DNA of 64,000 nt from Pseudomonas fluorescens. GTDB taxonomy: Bacteria > Pseudomonadota > Gammaproteobacteria > Pseudomonadales > Pseudomonadaceae. Below are positions 1-9,228 of the stretch, in pieces; within the stretch, counting starts at the first letter, position 1, and every line of letters begins with the position of its first letter. Where the stretch lies: the NCBI RefSeq assembly GCF_000730425.1, contig NZ_CP008896.1, forward strand, positions 5,642,001-5,706,000, given 5' to 3'. Made by a program: the position numbers and the translations under genes. The notes under the pieces are model-generated. The model was not told the origin of the DNA, did no database searches, and was given only the letters and a program-made list of their open reading frames with translations.

Positions 1-60
1 GCAGAAGACCCGGGCCGTGTGGCCCAGGTCGTGAAAGAGTGGATCAACGCAGATGAGTGA
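1..60 (+). CDS. fliF: FliF, MS-ring protein, C-terminal end only (partial)
   Basis: The first 60 bases are an open frame ending in TGA at 58-60. Its last residues (EDPGRVAQVVKEWINADE) look like the FliF cytoplasmic tail, which is the segment that docks onto the N-domain of FliG. The stop overlaps the fliG start by 8 bases, the usual translational coupling of fliF and fliG. Only about 19 residues are visible, so the call rests mainly on position directly before fliG. Confidence 0.85.
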   Translation, partial: AEDPGRVAQVVKEWINADE

Positions 61-1072
61 TAATCGAGCCTCTGTTGCCAAGCTGACCCGGGTCGACAAA
101 GCCGCCGTGCTGTTGCTGTCCCTGGGTGAGACCGACGCGGCCCAAGTGCTGCGCCATATGGGCCCCAAGGAAGTGCAACGGGTCGGCGTGGCCATGGCGC
201 AGATGCGCAATGTGCACCGCGAGCAAGTCGAGCAGGTGATGAGCGAGTTCGTCGAGATCGTCGGCGACCAGACCAGCCTGGGCGTCGGCTCCGACAGCTA
301 CATCCGCAAGATGCTCACCTCGGCCCTGGGCGAAGACAAAGCCAACGGCTTGATCGACCGTATCCTGCTGGGCGGCAACACCAGCGGCCTGGACAGCCTC
401 AAATGGATGGAGCCGCGGGCGGTGGCGGACGTGATCCGTTACGAGCACCCGCAGATCCAGGCGATTGTCGTGGCCTATCTGGACCCGGACCAGGCCGGCG
501 AAGTGCTTGGCCATTTCGATCATAAAGTGCGCCTGGATATCATCCTGCGTGTCTCGTCGTTGAACACCGTGCAACCGGCGGCCCTGAAAGAGCTGAACAC
601 GATCCTGGAGAAGCAGTTCTCCGGCAACTCCAACGCGGCACGCACCACCCTGGGGGGTATCAAGCGCGCGGCCGACATCATGAACTTCCTCGACAGTTCG
701 GTGGAAGGTCAGTTGATGGACTCGATCCGCGAGATCGACGATACCCTGTCGGTACAGATCGAAGACCTGATGTTCGTGTTCAACAACCTCTCCGATGTCG
801 ACGACCGTGGCATCCAGGCATTGCTGCGCGAAGTGTCCTCCGATGTGCTGGTGCTGGCCCTCAAGGGGTCGGATGAAGGCGTCAAGGAGAAAATCTTCAA
901 GAACATGTCCAAGCGCGCCTCCGAACTGTTGCGCGACGACCTCGAAGCCAAGGGCCCGGTGCGCGTCAGCGACGTGGAAACTGCACAGAAAGAAATCCTC
1001 ACCATTGCCCGCCGTATGGCCGAAGCCGGAGAAATCGTCCTCGGCGGGAAGGGCGGCGAAGAAATGATCTAA
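53..1072 (+). CDS. fliG: FliG, flagellar motor switch (C-ring) protein
   Basis: A 339-residue protein, the normal FliG length. It begins with the typical N-domain (about residues 10-110) that binds FliF. The middle domain has the EHPQ motif (YEHPQIQAIVVAYLDP, about residues 129-144), and the C-terminal charged-helix domain (about 230-339) carries the residues that face the stator. FliG forms the upper part of the cytoplasmic C-ring and converts stator ion flow into torque. The ATG overlaps the fliF stop, and fliH follows after 10 bases, so the gene sits inside one transcription unit. Nothing looks damaged. Confidence 0.98.
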   Translation: MSDNRASVAKLTRVDKAAVLLLSLGETDAAQVLRHMGPKEVQRVGVAMAQMRNVHREQVEQVMSEFVEIVGDQTSLGVGSDSYIRKMLTSALGEDKANGLIDRILLGGNTSGLDSLKWMEPRAVADVIRYEHPQIQAIVVAYLDPDQAGEVLGHFDHKVRLDIILRVSSLNTVQPAALKELNTILEKQFSGNSNAARTTLGGIKRAADIMNFLDSSVEGQLMDSIREIDDTLSVQIEDLMFVFNNLSDVDDRGIQALLREVSSDVLVLALKGSDEGVKEKIFKNMSKRASELLRDDLEAKGPVRVSDVETAQKEILTIARRMAEAGEIVLGGKGGEEMI

Positions 1073-1082
1073 GGCCCAGCGC

Positions 1083-1847
1083 ATGTCGAACAATGATGAG
1101 ACGCCCAGCGACCTGATTCGCGCCCGGGACGTCGGCGGGTTCGACGTCTGGTCGCTGCCCAGCTTCGATCCGCACAAGCCCGAACCCGAACCCGAGCCGG
1201 TGCAAGAAGTGCCGGTGGAAATGGAAGAAGTGCCGCTGGAAGAAGTCCAGCCACTGACCCTCGAAGAGCTCGAAAGCATCCGCCAGGAGGCATACAACGA
1301 AGGCTTTGCCACCGGCGAAAAAGAGGGTTTCCATAGCACCACCCTCAAGGTCCGCCAGGAAGCCGACGCGGCCCTCCAGGTAAAGCTGGCCAGCCTCGAA
1401 CGCCTGATGGGCAACCTGTTTGCGCCGATTGCCGAGCAGGACTCGCAGTTGGAAAAAGCCATGGTCGGCCTGGTGGAACACATCACTCGCCAGGTTATCC
1501 AGCGTGAACTGGTGCTGGACTCCAGCCATATCGAAAGCGTGATGCGCGAAGCCCTCAAGCTGCTGCCCCTGGGCGTGGGCAATGTGCGGCTGTACATCAA
1601 CCCCCAGGATTTCGAGCAGGTCAAAGCCCTGCGCGAGCGCCATGAGGAAACCTGGCGGATTGTCGAGGATGCCGCATTGCAGCCCGGTGGTTGCCGGGTC
1701 GAGACCGAACACAGCCGCATCGATGCCACGGTCGAGACACGTATCGCGCAGATCATGGCCAAGCTGTTCGACCAGTTGCACGAACAGGCCCTGCACCCGG
1801 CGGCGCCTGACCTGAACATCGACCTGGACGCGCCTGATGCGCCTTGA
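1083..1847 (+). CDS. fliH: FliH, negative regulator/stator of the FliI export ATPase
   Basis: A 254-residue acidic protein with a Pro/Glu-rich N-terminal region (about residues 35-60, PEPEPEP-type run) followed by helical segments and the conserved FliH/YscL C-terminal domain (about 110-240). In the family, FliH dimers bind FliI, hold the ATPase at the export gate through FlhA/FliN contacts, and damp ATP hydrolysis. The start ATG lies 10 bases after fliG. The end overlaps fliI by 11 bases, which suggests coupled synthesis of the FliH-FliI pair. The family is poorly conserved, so position adds weight to the call. Confidence 0.95.
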   Translation: MSNNDETPSDLIRARDVGGFDVWSLPSFDPHKPEPEPEPVQEVPVEMEEVPLEEVQPLTLEELESIRQEAYNEGFATGEKEGFHSTTLKVRQEADAALQVKLASLERLMGNLFAPIAEQDSQLEKAMVGLVEHITRQVIQRELVLDSSHIESVMREALKLLPLGVGNVRLYINPQDFEQVKALRERHEETWRIVEDAALQPGGCRVETEHSRIDATVETRIAQIMAKLFDQLHEQALHPAAPDLNIDLDAPDAP

Positions 1848-3195
1848 CCGCACCAGTTTCGCCAAGCGCCTGGGCGGTTATATCGAAGCCACCGAATTGC
1901 CCGGCCAGCCCATCCTTGAGGGTCGCCTGCTGCGCATGGTCGGCCTGACCCTTGAAGCCGAAGGCCTGCGCGCCGCCATGGGCAGCCGCTGCCTGGTGAT
2001 CAACGATGACAGCTACCACCCGGTGCAGGTGGAGGCGGAAGTCATGGGCTTTTCCGGCAGTAAGATCTTCCTGATGCCGGTGGGCAGCCTCGCCGGCATT
2101 GCGCCGGGCGCGCGGGTCGTACCGCTGGCCGACACCGGGCGCCTGCCGATGGGCATGAGCATGCTCGGTCGCGTGCTGGACGGCGCCGGTCGTGCGCTGG
2201 ACGGCAAAGGCGGGATGAAGGCCGAGGACTGGGTACCGATGGACGGCCCGACCATCAACCCGCTCAAGCGCAACCCCATCAGCCAGCCGCTGGACGTGGG
2301 CATTCGCTGTATCAACGGATTATTGACGGTCGGCCGCGGCCAGCGCCTGGGCCTGTTTGCCGGTACCGGCGTGGGCAAGAGTGTGCTGCTGGGCATGATG
2401 ACGCGCTTTACCGAGGCCGACATCATCGTGGTCGGGCTGATCGGTGAGCGGGGCCGTGAGGTGAAGGAGTTCATCGAGCATATCCTTGGTGAAGAAGGCC
2501 TCAAACGCTCGGTGGTGGTGGCGTCCCCGGCGGATGATGCGCCGCTGATGCGCCTGCGCGCCGCCATGTACTGCACGCGGATTGCCGAATATTTTCGCGA
2601 CAAGGGCAAGAACGTCCTGTTGCTGATGGACTCCCTCACGCGTTTCGCCCAGGCCCAGCGGGAAATCGCCCTGGCCATTGGCGAGCCGCCAGCGACCAAG
2701 GGCTATCCGCCGTCGGTGTTCGCCAAGCTGCCCAAGCTGGTGGAGCGCGCGGGGAATGCCGAGGCCGGTGGTGGCTCGATCACTGCGTTCTACACCGTGC
2801 TGTCCGAAGGCGATGACCAGCAGGACCCGATTGCCGACTCGGCGCGGGGCGTGCTCGATGGGCATATCGTGCTGTCGCGGCGCCTGGCCGAGGAAGGGCA
2901 CTATCCGGCCATCGATATCGAGGCGTCCATCAGCCGGGTGATGCCGTCGGTGGTCAGCGCCGAGCATATGACTCGCGCCCAGCAGTTCAAGCAGTTGTGG
3001 TCGCGCTACCAGCAGAGCCGCGACCTGATCAGCGTCGGCGCCTATGTGGCCGGTGGTGACCGTGAGACCGACCTGGCGATTGCCCTGCAACCGCAACTGG
3101 TGAGCTACCTGCGCCAGGGGCTGAACGACAACATCAGCATGGTTGAAAGCGAAGCACACCTGGCGTCGGTGTTTGCGCCTGCGCCTGGCGGTTAA
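1837..3195 (+). CDS. fliI: FliI, flagellum-specific export ATPase
   Basis: A 452-residue F1-beta-like ATPase. Walker A is AGTGVGKS at about residues 175-182 and Walker B is the LLLMDSLT stretch at about 259-267. An [20 protein letters not shown] segment and the conserved arginine-finger region follow. FliI works as a hexamer beneath the FlhA ring and unloads chaperone-substrate complexes for type III flagellar export. The start overlaps the fliH stop, and fliJ begins 6 bases after the stop. Length and motifs are complete. Confidence 0.98.
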   Translation: MRLDRTSFAKRLGGYIEATELPGQPILEGRLLRMVGLTLEAEGLRAAMGSRCLVINDDSYHPVQVEAEVMGFSGSKIFLMPVGSLAGIAPGARVVPLADTGRLPMGMSMLGRVLDGAGRALDGKGGMKAEDWVPMDGPTINPLKRNPISQPLDVGIRCINGLLTVGRGQRLGLFAGTGVGKSVLLGMMTRFTEADIIVVGLIGERGREVKEFIEHILGEEGLKRSVVVASPADDAPLMRLRAAMYCTRIAEYFRDKGKNVLLLMDSLTRFAQAQREIALAIGEPPATKGYPPSVFAKLPKLVERAGNAEAGGGSITAFYTVLSEGDDQQDPIADSARGVLDGHIVLSRRLAEEGHYPAIDIEASISRVMPSVVSAEHMTRAQQFKQLWSRYQQSRDLISVGAYVAGGDRETDLAIALQPQLVSYLRQGLNDNISMVESEAHLASVFAPAPGG

Positions 3196-3201
3196 GCGGC
3201 C

Positions 3202-3651
3202 ATGGCCAACAGTCGCGCCGCGCGCCTTGCTCCCGTGGTGGAGATGGCCGAAAGTGCCGAGCGCACCGCCGCCCAACGCCTGGGGCATTTCCAGGGCCAG
3301 GTGCGCCTGGCCGAGAGCAAGCTGGGCGACCTGGAGCGCTTTCGGGGCGAATACCAGCAACAATGGATCGATCGCGGTAGTCAGGGCGTCTCCGGGCAAT
3401 GGCTGATGAACTATCAGCACTTTCTCAACCAACTGGAAAGCGCCGTCGGCCAGCAGCGCCAGAGTCTGGTCTGGCACCAGAACAACCTCGACAAGGCCCG
3501 CGAAGGCTGGCAACAGGCCTACGCCCGGGTCGAAGGCCTGCGCAAGCTGGTGCAGCGCTACATCGACGAGGCTCGGGCGCTGGAAGACAAGCGCGAGCAA
3601 AAGCTGCTCGATGAACTGTCCCAGCGCCTGCCGCGCCAGGATCAATCCTAG
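3202..3651 (+). CDS. fliJ: FliJ, export chaperone and ATPase stalk protein
   Basis: A 149-residue, strongly charged, Leu/Gln-rich protein predicted to be almost entirely coiled coil, as expected for FliJ. In the family it forms the gamma-like stalk inside the FliI hexamer, escorts empty export chaperones and links the ATPase to FlhA. It follows fliI by 6 bases. About 100 bases without a gene separate it from hsbA, so the basal-body run may have an internal break here, though no terminator is visible in the gap. Sequence conservation in FliJ is low; the call is secure from position and coiled-coil character. Confidence 0.95.
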   Translation: MANSRAARLAPVVEMAESAERTAAQRLGHFQGQVRLAESKLGDLERFRGEYQQQWIDRGSQGVSGQWLMNYQHFLNQLESAVGQQRQSLVWHQNNLDKAREGWQQAYARVEGLRKLVQRYIDEARALEDKREQKLLDELSQRLPRQDQS

Positions 3652-3751
3652 CCACACCTCTCATCACGCCCGCAGGAGCCGGGGTGAGTTTGCCTGTGCC
3701 CTGATCTGCTGCTAAACCTTGTTGCACATCCCACGACAAGGAAGCAGTCGT

Positions 3752-4057
3752 ATGTCAGTCACCTCAGAAGTGTCCCTGGATGGGAAGCAGTTGACGATTG
3801 CCGTCAAAGGCCGGTTCGATTTCGGCAGTCACCAGGCTTTTCGCGATGCCTACGAACGGTTCTACAAGGTCCCCGAGACCTACATCGTGGACCTGAAAGA
3901 GGCCACCTACCTCGACAGTTCTGCCCTGGGCATGCTGCTGTTACTGCGTGACCATGCCGGTGGCGAGGGCGGCGATGTGCGTGTGATCAACAGCAGCTCT
4001 GACGTGCGCAAGATCCTCGCTATCTCCAACTTCGAAAAGCTGTTCGATATCACTTGA
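3752..4057 (+). CDS. hsbA: HsbA-type STAS anti-sigma factor antagonist
   Basis: A 101-residue STAS domain. The phosphorylatable serine lies in YLDSSALGM; counting from the ATG at 3752 the likely site is Ser56, matching the P. aeruginosa HsbA numbering I recall. A longer frame opens upstream at 3719, but the ATG at 3752 follows a purine-rich GGAAG and gives the family length. In P. aeruginosa, HsbA is phosphorylated and dephosphorylated by HsbR and, when unphosphorylated, binds the anti-sigma factor FlgM, freeing FliA; it also influences c-di-GMP output. The next gene starts on a TTG overlapping this stop. Its place next to fliJ-fliK differs from P. aeruginosa, where the trio sits near flgM. 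Confidence 0.9.
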   Translation: MSVTSEVSLDGKQLTIAVKGRFDFGSHQAFRDAYERFYKVPETYIVDLKEATYLDSSALGMLLLLRDHAGGEGGDVRVINSSSDVRKILAISNFEKLFDIT

Positions 4058-5766
4058 GCGCCCAGGCTCTTGAAACCCTGACTGTGCTGATCGCCGAAGA
4101 CAGCGCCGCCGATCTGCTGCTGCTATCGAGCATCGTGCGGCGCCAGGGCCATCGGGTGATCACCGCCAGTCACGGCCAGGAAGCGGTGGAGTTGTTCGCC
4201 CGCGAGCGCCCGCAGTTGGTCTTGATGGATGCGTTGATGCCTGTGATGGACGGCTTTGAAGCCGCCCGGCAGATCAAGCAACTGGCGGGCGAGGCGTTGG
4301 TGCCGATCATCTTTTTGACGTCCCTGAGTGGCAGCCAGGCCCTGGCCCGTTGCCTGGATGCCGGTGGCGATGACTTCCTGGCCAAGCCCTACAACCGGAT
4401 CATCCTCGCGGCGAAGATCAACGCCATGGACCGTCTGCGCCGGCTGCAGGCCACGGTGCTGCAGCAGCGCGACCTGATTGCCCGGCACCATGACTACCTG
4501 CTGCATGAGCAGCGGGTGGCCAAGGCGGTGTTCGATAAGGTTGCCCATTCCGGCTGCCTGAACGCTGCGCGCAACATCCGTTACCTGCAATCGCCCTATG
4601 CGCTGTTCAATGGCGACTTGCTGCTGGCGGCCTACACGCCGTCGGGCGATATGCATGTGTTGCTGGGCGATTTCACCGGCCATGGCTTGCCGGCGGCGGT
4701 CGGTGCGATGCCCCTGGCTGAGGTGTTCTACGGCATGACCGCCAAGGGCTATGGCCTGGCGCAGACCCTGCGGGAAATGAACGCCAAGCTCAAGCGCATC
4801 CTGCCGGTGGATATGTTCTGTTGCGCCACGCTGTTGTGCCTCAGTGTGCAGCGGCGGGTGGTGGAAGTGTGGAACGGCGGGATGCCTGATGGTTATGTGC
4901 ATGAAGTCGCCACGGGAAGGCGCACGCCGCTGGTGTCGCGGCATTTGCCGTTGGGCGTGCTGGCGCCCGAAGTCTTTGATGATGGTACTGAAGTCTGGCC
5001 GATGGCCCTGGGTGACCGGGTGTTCCTGCTGTCCGATGGGGTGATTGATACGGCCGATGCCAACGAACAGTTGTTTGGGGTAGAGCGCTTGCTGCAGGTG
5101 TTCGCTGCCAATCGTGAGCCGGGATGCCTGTTTGAGGAAATCGAACAAGCCCTGGCCGGGTTTCGTGGGCAGGTGCGTGATGATGTCAGCCTGGTGGAAA
5201 TCAGCCTGCTGCCCGAGCAGGCTCTGCATTCCTCGGCCATGCAGTACACCGATAGCGGTCAGTCATGCCCGCTGGACTGGTCGGTGAGCTTCGAGTTTCG
5301 GGCCGAGACCCTCAAGCGTTACAACCCGTTACCGTATTTGCTGCAACTGCTCCTGGAGATCCACGGCCTGCGTGACCAGAGCGCAGCGTTGTACAGCGTG
5401 ATGGCCGAGCTGTATTCCAACGCCCTCGAACATGGCGTACTGGGCCTGGACTCACGGCTCAAGCGCGATGTGCAGGGCTTCACCGACTATTATCGCCAGC
5501 GCAATGAACGCCTGGCGCTGTTGAGCAATGGCTACATACGTGTGCATGTGGATGTATTGCCGACGCAGGCGGGTGGCCGCCTGAGCCTGCGTATCGAGGA
5601 CAGTGGCCCGGGTTTTGATGTGGAAAGCGTCCTGGCGCGGCCACTGGATATCGACCGTCTGTCCGGGCGCGGGCTGAACCTGGTCCGGCAACTGTGCAGC
5701 CATGTACGCTGGGCGGATGGCGGGCGCAGTGTGTGCGTGGAGTTTTGCTGGGAGGCTCTGGCATAA
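4054..5766 (+). CDS. hsbR: HsbR, response regulator with PP2C phosphatase and HATPase kinase domains
   Basis: A 570-residue protein with three domains. A receiver domain (about residues 10-125) has the phospho-acceptor Asp59 in VLMDALMP. A SpoIIE/PP2C-like phosphatase domain spans about 180-390 (GDFTGHG and LLSDGVID motifs). A C-terminal HATPase anti-sigma-kinase domain follows (about 430-570, ELYSNALEHG motif). HsbR is phosphorylated by HptB; the PP2C domain dephosphorylates HsbA and the kinase domain phosphorylates it. I take the TTG at 4054, which overlaps the hsbA TGA, because no ATG with a ribosome site precedes the conserved receiver start. hptB follows 30 bases later. Confidence 0.92.
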   Translation: MSAQALETLTVLIAEDSAADLLLLSSIVRRQGHRVITASHGQEAVELFARERPQLVLMDALMPVMDGFEAARQIKQLAGEALVPIIFLTSLSGSQALARCLDAGGDDFLAKPYNRIILAAKINAMDRLRRLQATVLQQRDLIARHHDYLLHEQRVAKAVFDKVAHSGCLNAARNIRYLQSPYALFNGDLLLAAYTPSGDMHVLLGDFTGHGLPAAVGAMPLAEVFYGMTAKGYGLAQTLREMNAKLKRILPVDMFCCATLLCLSVQRRVVEVWNGGMPDGYVHEVATGRRTPLVSRHLPLGVLAPEVFDDGTEVWPMALGDRVFLLSDGVIDTADANEQLFGVERLLQVFAANREPGCLFEEIEQALAGFRGQVRDDVSLVEISLLPEQALHSSAMQYTDSGQSCPLDWSVSFEFRAETLKRYNPLPYLLQLLLEIHGLRDQSAALYSVMAELYSNALEHGVLGLDSRLKRDVQGFTDYYRQRNERLALLSNGYIRVHVDVLPTQAGGRLSLRIEDSGPGFDVESVLARPLDIDRLSGRGLNLVRQLCSHVRWADGGRSVCVEFCWEALA

Positions 5767-5796
5767 TCCGCCGATTCTTGATCAAGGAGCGAACAA

Positions 5797-6138
5797 GTGA
5801 CGCAGATACATATGGACCCTGAAGTATTGGTAGGTTTGCAGGAAGTGATGGAGGGCGAATACCCCCATTTGCTCGACACGTTCCTCGACGATTCGCAAAA
5901 ACGCGTCGAAGCGCTGCGCAAGGCGCGCGATGATGCCAAGGCCCTGGGGCGTATCGCCCACAGCTTCAAGGGCAGCAGCGGCAACCTCGGGGCGGTACGC
6001 CTGGCGCGGCTGTGCCAGCGCCTGGAAGCCGAATCGGCCAAGGCGCAGGTGGCCGACCTGGGCAAGCTGGTCGACCAGATCGATCACGAGTTTGCCCTGG
6101 TCAAGCCGCTGTACGAGTCGGAGCGCCAGCGGTTCTAG
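5797..6138 (+). CDS. hptB: HptB, histidine phosphotransfer protein
   Basis: A 113-residue single Hpt domain. The phosphorylated histidine is His55 in IAHSFKGSSGNLGA, the classical Hpt motif. In P. aeruginosa HptB receives phosphate from several hybrid kinases and passes it to HsbR, tying surface and swarming decisions to flagellar FlgM/FliA control. The GTG at 5797 is chosen because AAGGAG lies at 5784-5789. An in-frame ATG at 5812 would remove only five residues. About 90 bases separate it from fliK. Confidence 0.92.
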   Translation: MTQIHMDPEVLVGLQEVMEGEYPHLLDTFLDDSQKRVEALRKARDDAKALGRIAHSFKGSSGNLGAVRLARLCQRLEAESAKAQVADLGKLVDQIDHEFALVKPLYESERQRF

Positions 6139-6228
6139 GGTTGATCGGTCGGGTCGAAAAAGCTGGCCCGACTTTTGCTCTCTATCTCCTGCCTGCGCCC
6201 TCGACCCTGCGCAGCGGAGACCTGACTT

Positions 6229-7548
6229 ATGCCTCTAGCCCCCAACTCGCTCCTGCAGGCCGCCCCTGCGGTCAAGCCTCAGGCTTCCCCCGCCAATGCC
6301 CAGGCAACGGCCGCGGATGCGCGGGCCAAAGCGCCAGGCTTTGCGCAGGTGTTCGCCAAGGAGTCCAAGGCGGCACCCACCAAGGCTGTGGAGATGGCGC
6401 CCAAGCCGAGCCGCGACAAGCCGGCTGATGCCAGCGTCAAGAAGGATACCGGCAACGACAAGCCTGCCGCTGGTACTCCAGCGGTTGCCGATAGCGGCAA
6501 GACTTTGCCTGCCACGCCGCCCTCAAAGGCTGACGCGGCAGCCGGCAGCGATGACGATAAAAGTGCGGACAAGGACCTGGCGCAAGCCCAGCCGCCGGCC
6601 GTCGATCCGTTGGCCGATCCGGCCTTGATCGCGGCGGTGACACCCGCGCCCGCGGCGGTCCAGGCTGGCGTGGTGGATGACGCCACCACGCCGCTGTTGG
6701 TGACCACGCCGCCGCTCGCTGAAGAAGTGGCGCCAGCCTTCGATCCTGAGGCCGATCCATTGGATGCGTTGCCGGCCGTGCGCCTGGCGATGGAGCAGGG
6801 CGGTCATGTGTCTGCCAGCAGCCAGGCGGCGCAAAAGAGCCTGCCGACCCAGGCTGAACCTACCGCCGCGCAGAGCTTCACCAACGGCCTGGCCGCGATG
6901 GTCGATCAGCAAGCGGCCAAGGACAGCACTGACCAGGGGGGCGAAAAGGCTTTCAGCGGCCTGATCGAAGAGGGCCTCAAGGATTTGAAGGGCGCGAGCA
7001 GCGACACGCGCGTCGATGACTTTGCCAATCGCCTGGCCGCCCTGACCCAGGCGGCCACGCCCAAGACCGCCAACGCTTTGCCACTGAACAACCAGCCACT
7101 GGCCATGCACCAGAGCGGCTGGACCGAGGAAGTGGTGAACCGGGTCATGTACCTGTCCAGCGCCAACCTCAAGTCTGCCGATATCCAATTGCAGCCTGCT
7201 GAGCTGGGACGCCTGGATATTCGGGTGAGCATGACGGCCGACCAGCAGGCCCAGGTCAACTTCATGAGCGGCCATGCCATCGTGCGCGAGGCGCTGGAAA
7301 GTCAGTCCGCACGCCTGCGGGAAATGTTCGCCCAGCAGGGCATGGGCCAGGTCGACGTTAACGTGTCCGACCAGTCCCGTGGCTGGCAGGGTCAGGGCCA
7401 GGAGCAGCAGAACCAGGCGCGTGGTGTCAGTGGCACGGGTGGACACAGCGACGGGCATGATGGCGGCATCGCTGGCGACGTGAGCGAAGTGGCCGCTCCG
7501 CTCGTGCAATCGGTGATCGGCTCCAGTGCCGTGGACTACTACGCCTGA
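6229..7548 (+). CDS. fliK: FliK, flagellar hook-length control protein
   Basis: A 439-residue protein with a low-complexity Ala/Pro/Lys/Asp-rich N-terminal half (about residues 1-190), as expected for the flexible ruler, and a conserved C-terminal Flg_hook domain (about 285-400). The domain's LQPAELGRLDIRV motif is complete. A Gln/Gly-rich tail follows. FliK measures the hook and makes FlhB switch export from rod-hook to filament substrates. This is the canonical copy; a divergent second FliK-like gene lies at 34149-35720. A REP palindrome and the fliL promoter follow this gene, so it probably ends a transcription unit. Confidence 0.93.
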   Translation: MPLAPNSLLQAAPAVKPQASPANAQATAADARAKAPGFAQVFAKESKAAPTKAVEMAPKPSRDKPADASVKKDTGNDKPAAGTPAVADSGKTLPATPPSKADAAAGSDDDKSADKDLAQAQPPAVDPLADPALIAAVTPAPAAVQAGVVDDATTPLLVTTPPLAEEVAPAFDPEADPLDALPAVRLAMEQGGHVSASSQAAQKSLPTQAEPTAAQSFTNGLAAMVDQQAAKDSTDQGGEKAFSGLIEEGLKDLKGASSDTRVDDFANRLAALTQAATPKTANALPLNNQPLAMHQSGWTEEVVNRVMYLSSANLKSADIQLQPAELGRLDIRVSMTADQQAQVNFMSGHAIVREALESQSARLREMFAQQGMGQVDVNVSDQSRGWQGQGQEQQNQARGVSGTGGHSDGHDGGIAGDVSEVAAPLVQSVIGSSAVDYYA

Positions 7549-7569
7549 CCCGAAACCGACGCCGCCCAT

Positions 7570-7595
7570 GTAGGAGCCGGCAAGCCGGCTCCTAC
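7570..7595. repeat. REP palindrome, class B (GTAGGAGCCGGC type)
   Basis: Perfect inverted repeat with 12-base arms (7570-7581 and 7584-7595) around a two-base AA loop. It sits in the 143-base fliK-fliL gap, upstream of the sigma54 promoter. It belongs to the same family as the elements at 13105, 60905 and 63741. Confidence 0.9.
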
Positions 7596-7624
7596 CGTTG
7601 ATCTCATCGCCCTTGCCGACAACT

Positions 7625-7641
7625 CTGGCATAACACTTGCT
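7625..7641 (+). promoter_or_regulatory. Probable sigma54 (RpoN) promoter of fliL
   Basis: CTGGCATAACACTTGCT matches the -24/-12 consensus. GG is at 7627-7628 and GC at 7639-7640, with exactly ten bases between, inside TGGCA and TTGCT boxes. The fliL ATG is about 50 bases downstream. In P. aeruginosa the fliLMNOPQR-flhB genes are reported as FleQ/RpoN dependent, which fits. Confidence 0.8.
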
Positions 7642-7691
7642 CTTGCCTTCCCGTGGATCTATGAAACCCCGAATAGTGACGGATTATTGGC

Positions 7692-8195
7692 ATGGCGAAG
7701 AGTGACGACGCAGCAACAGTACCTGTAGCAGGCAAAGGCAAGCTCAAGATGATCCTGCTGATTGTCGTGGCCTTGTTATTGGCTATCGGCGTGTCGGTGG
7801 GGGCTACCTGGTACTTCATGCACAGTGCCCAGAACAAGCCGGTGCCCGCCAGCGATCCCGTCACCAACGTCAAGCAACCGGCAATCTTCGAGCAGATGCT
7901 CCCGGCCTTTGTCGCCAACTACAACCAGAACGGCCGGCAACGCTACCTGCAGGTGAGTATTTCCCTGCTGGCGCGCAACCAGGCGGACCTGGATGCCCTC
8001 AAGGTGCATATGCCGGTGATCCGCAACAACCTGGTGATGCTGTTCTCCGGGCAGAGTTTCGACAGCCTGGCCACCCCTGTGGGCCAGGAAATGCTGCGCC
8101 AGAAAGTCACTGCCAGCGTGCAGGAAGTGGCCCAGAAAGAACTGGGCAAAGTCGTGGTCGAGCAGGCGCTCTTCACTAATTTCGTATTGCAGTAG
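7692..8195 (+). CDS. fliL: FliL, flagellar stator-associated membrane protein
   Basis: A 167-residue protein with a short cytoplasmic Lys/Asp-rich start, one transmembrane helix (about residues 18-40) and a periplasmic stomatin-like FliL domain ending in the usual hydrophobic FVLQ tail. FliL rings surround stator units and support motor output, especially during swarming. It is the first gene behind the sigma54 promoter and begins the fliL-M-N-O-P-Q-R-flhB run. fliM follows after 9 bases. Confidence 0.96.
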   Translation: MAKSDDAATVPVAGKGKLKMILLIVVALLLAIGVSVGATWYFMHSAQNKPVPASDPVTNVKQPAIFEQMLPAFVANYNQNGRQRYLQVSISLLARNQADLDALKVHMPVIRNNLVMLFSGQSFDSLATPVGQEMLRQKVTASVQEVAQKELGKVVVEQALFTNFVLQ

Positions 8196-8204
8196 GATCA
8201 CGAC

Positions 8205-9173
8205 ATGGCCGTGCAAGACCTGCTGTCCCAGGATGAAATCGATGCCCTGTTGCATGGTGTCGACGATGGTCTGGTACAGACCGAAATGGCTGCCGAGCCC
8301 GGCAGCGTCAAAAGTTATGACCTGACCAGCCAGGATCGCATCGTCCGCGGACGCATGCCGACCCTGGAGATGATCAACGAACGGTTTGCCCGCTACACCC
8401 GTATCAGCATGTTCAACATGCTGCGCCGCTCGGCGGACGTGGCGGTGGGCGGCGTGCAGGTGATGAAGTTTGGCGAGTACGTGCATTCGCTGTACGTGCC
8501 CACCAGCCTCAACCTGGTCAAGATCAAGCCATTGCGCGGCACCGCGCTGTTCATTCTCGATGCCAAGCTGGTGTTCAAGCTGGTGGACAACTTCTTTGGC
8601 GGCGACGGCCGGCACGCCAAGATCGAAGGTCGAGAATTCACGCCCACCGAACTGCGTGTGGTGCGCATGGTGCTGGAACAGGCCTTTATCGACTTGAAGG
8701 AAGCCTGGCAGGCGATCATGGAAGTCAATTTCGAGTACATCAACTCGGAAGTGAACCCGGCCATGGCCAACATCGTCGGGCCCAGCGAAGCCATTGTGGT
8801 CTCCACTTTCCATATCGAACTCGATGGCGGCGGCGGCGACCTGCACGTGACCATGCCGTACTCGATGATCGAGCCGGTGCGCGAGATGCTCGACGCGGGC
8901 TTTCAGTCCGACCTCGACGACCAGGACGAGCGCTGGGTCAAGGCCCTGCGCGAAGACCTGCTGGATGTCGATGTGCCGCTGAGTGCCACTGTGGCGCGCC
9001 GCCAGTTGCGCCTGCGGGACATTTTGCACATGCAGCCGGGGGATGTGATTCCCGTCGAACTGCCGGACGAATTGATCATGCGCGCCAACGGCGTGCCGTC
9101 GTTCAAGGTCAAGCTCGGCTCCCACAAGGGCAACCTGGCGTTGCAGGTGGTCGAGCCGATCAACCGTCGCTGA
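8205..9173 (+). CDS. fliM: FliM, flagellar motor switch protein
   Basis: A 322-residue protein. The N-terminal LLSQDEIDALLHGV segment (about residues 5-18) is the CheY-P binding and EIDALL motif, followed by the CheC/CheX-like middle domain with GG motifs (about 40-230) and a C-terminal SpoA domain (about 245-320). FliM forms the C-ring wall, binds phosphorylated CheY and sets rotation direction with FliG and FliN. Length and domains are complete. Confidence 0.98.
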   Translation: MAVQDLLSQDEIDALLHGVDDGLVQTEMAAEPGSVKSYDLTSQDRIVRGRMPTLEMINERFARYTRISMFNMLRRSADVAVGGVQVMKFGEYVHSLYVPTSLNLVKIKPLRGTALFILDAKLVFKLVDNFFGGDGRHAKIEGREFTPTELRVVRMVLEQAFIDLKEAWQAIMEVNFEYINSEVNPAMANIVGPSEAIVVSTFHIELDGGGGDLHVTMPYSMIEPVREMLDAGFQSDLDDQDERWVKALREDLLDVDVPLSATVARRQLRLRDILHMQPGDVIPVELPDELIMRANGVPSFKVKLGSHKGNLALQVVEPINRR

Positions 9174-9228
9174 CTCACCCCGATGATGCATTCCTAATTC
9201 ATGATTTTTGCTGCACCGAGGACATGTA

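Noticed and set aside
44..1865. Long minus-strand frames opposite fliG and fliH (591 and 288 codons)
   Set aside because: They are shadows of GC-rich plus-strand genes with wobble-position bias and overlap complete, conserved proteins.
2320..3657. A 445-codon minus-strand frame over fliI and fliJ
   Set aside because: Composition rich in His/Gln/Arg and no recognisable domain; fully covered by real genes.
3652..3751. A sigma54 site before hsbA
   Set aside because: GG and GC pairs occur but not with ten-base spacing in suitable boxes.
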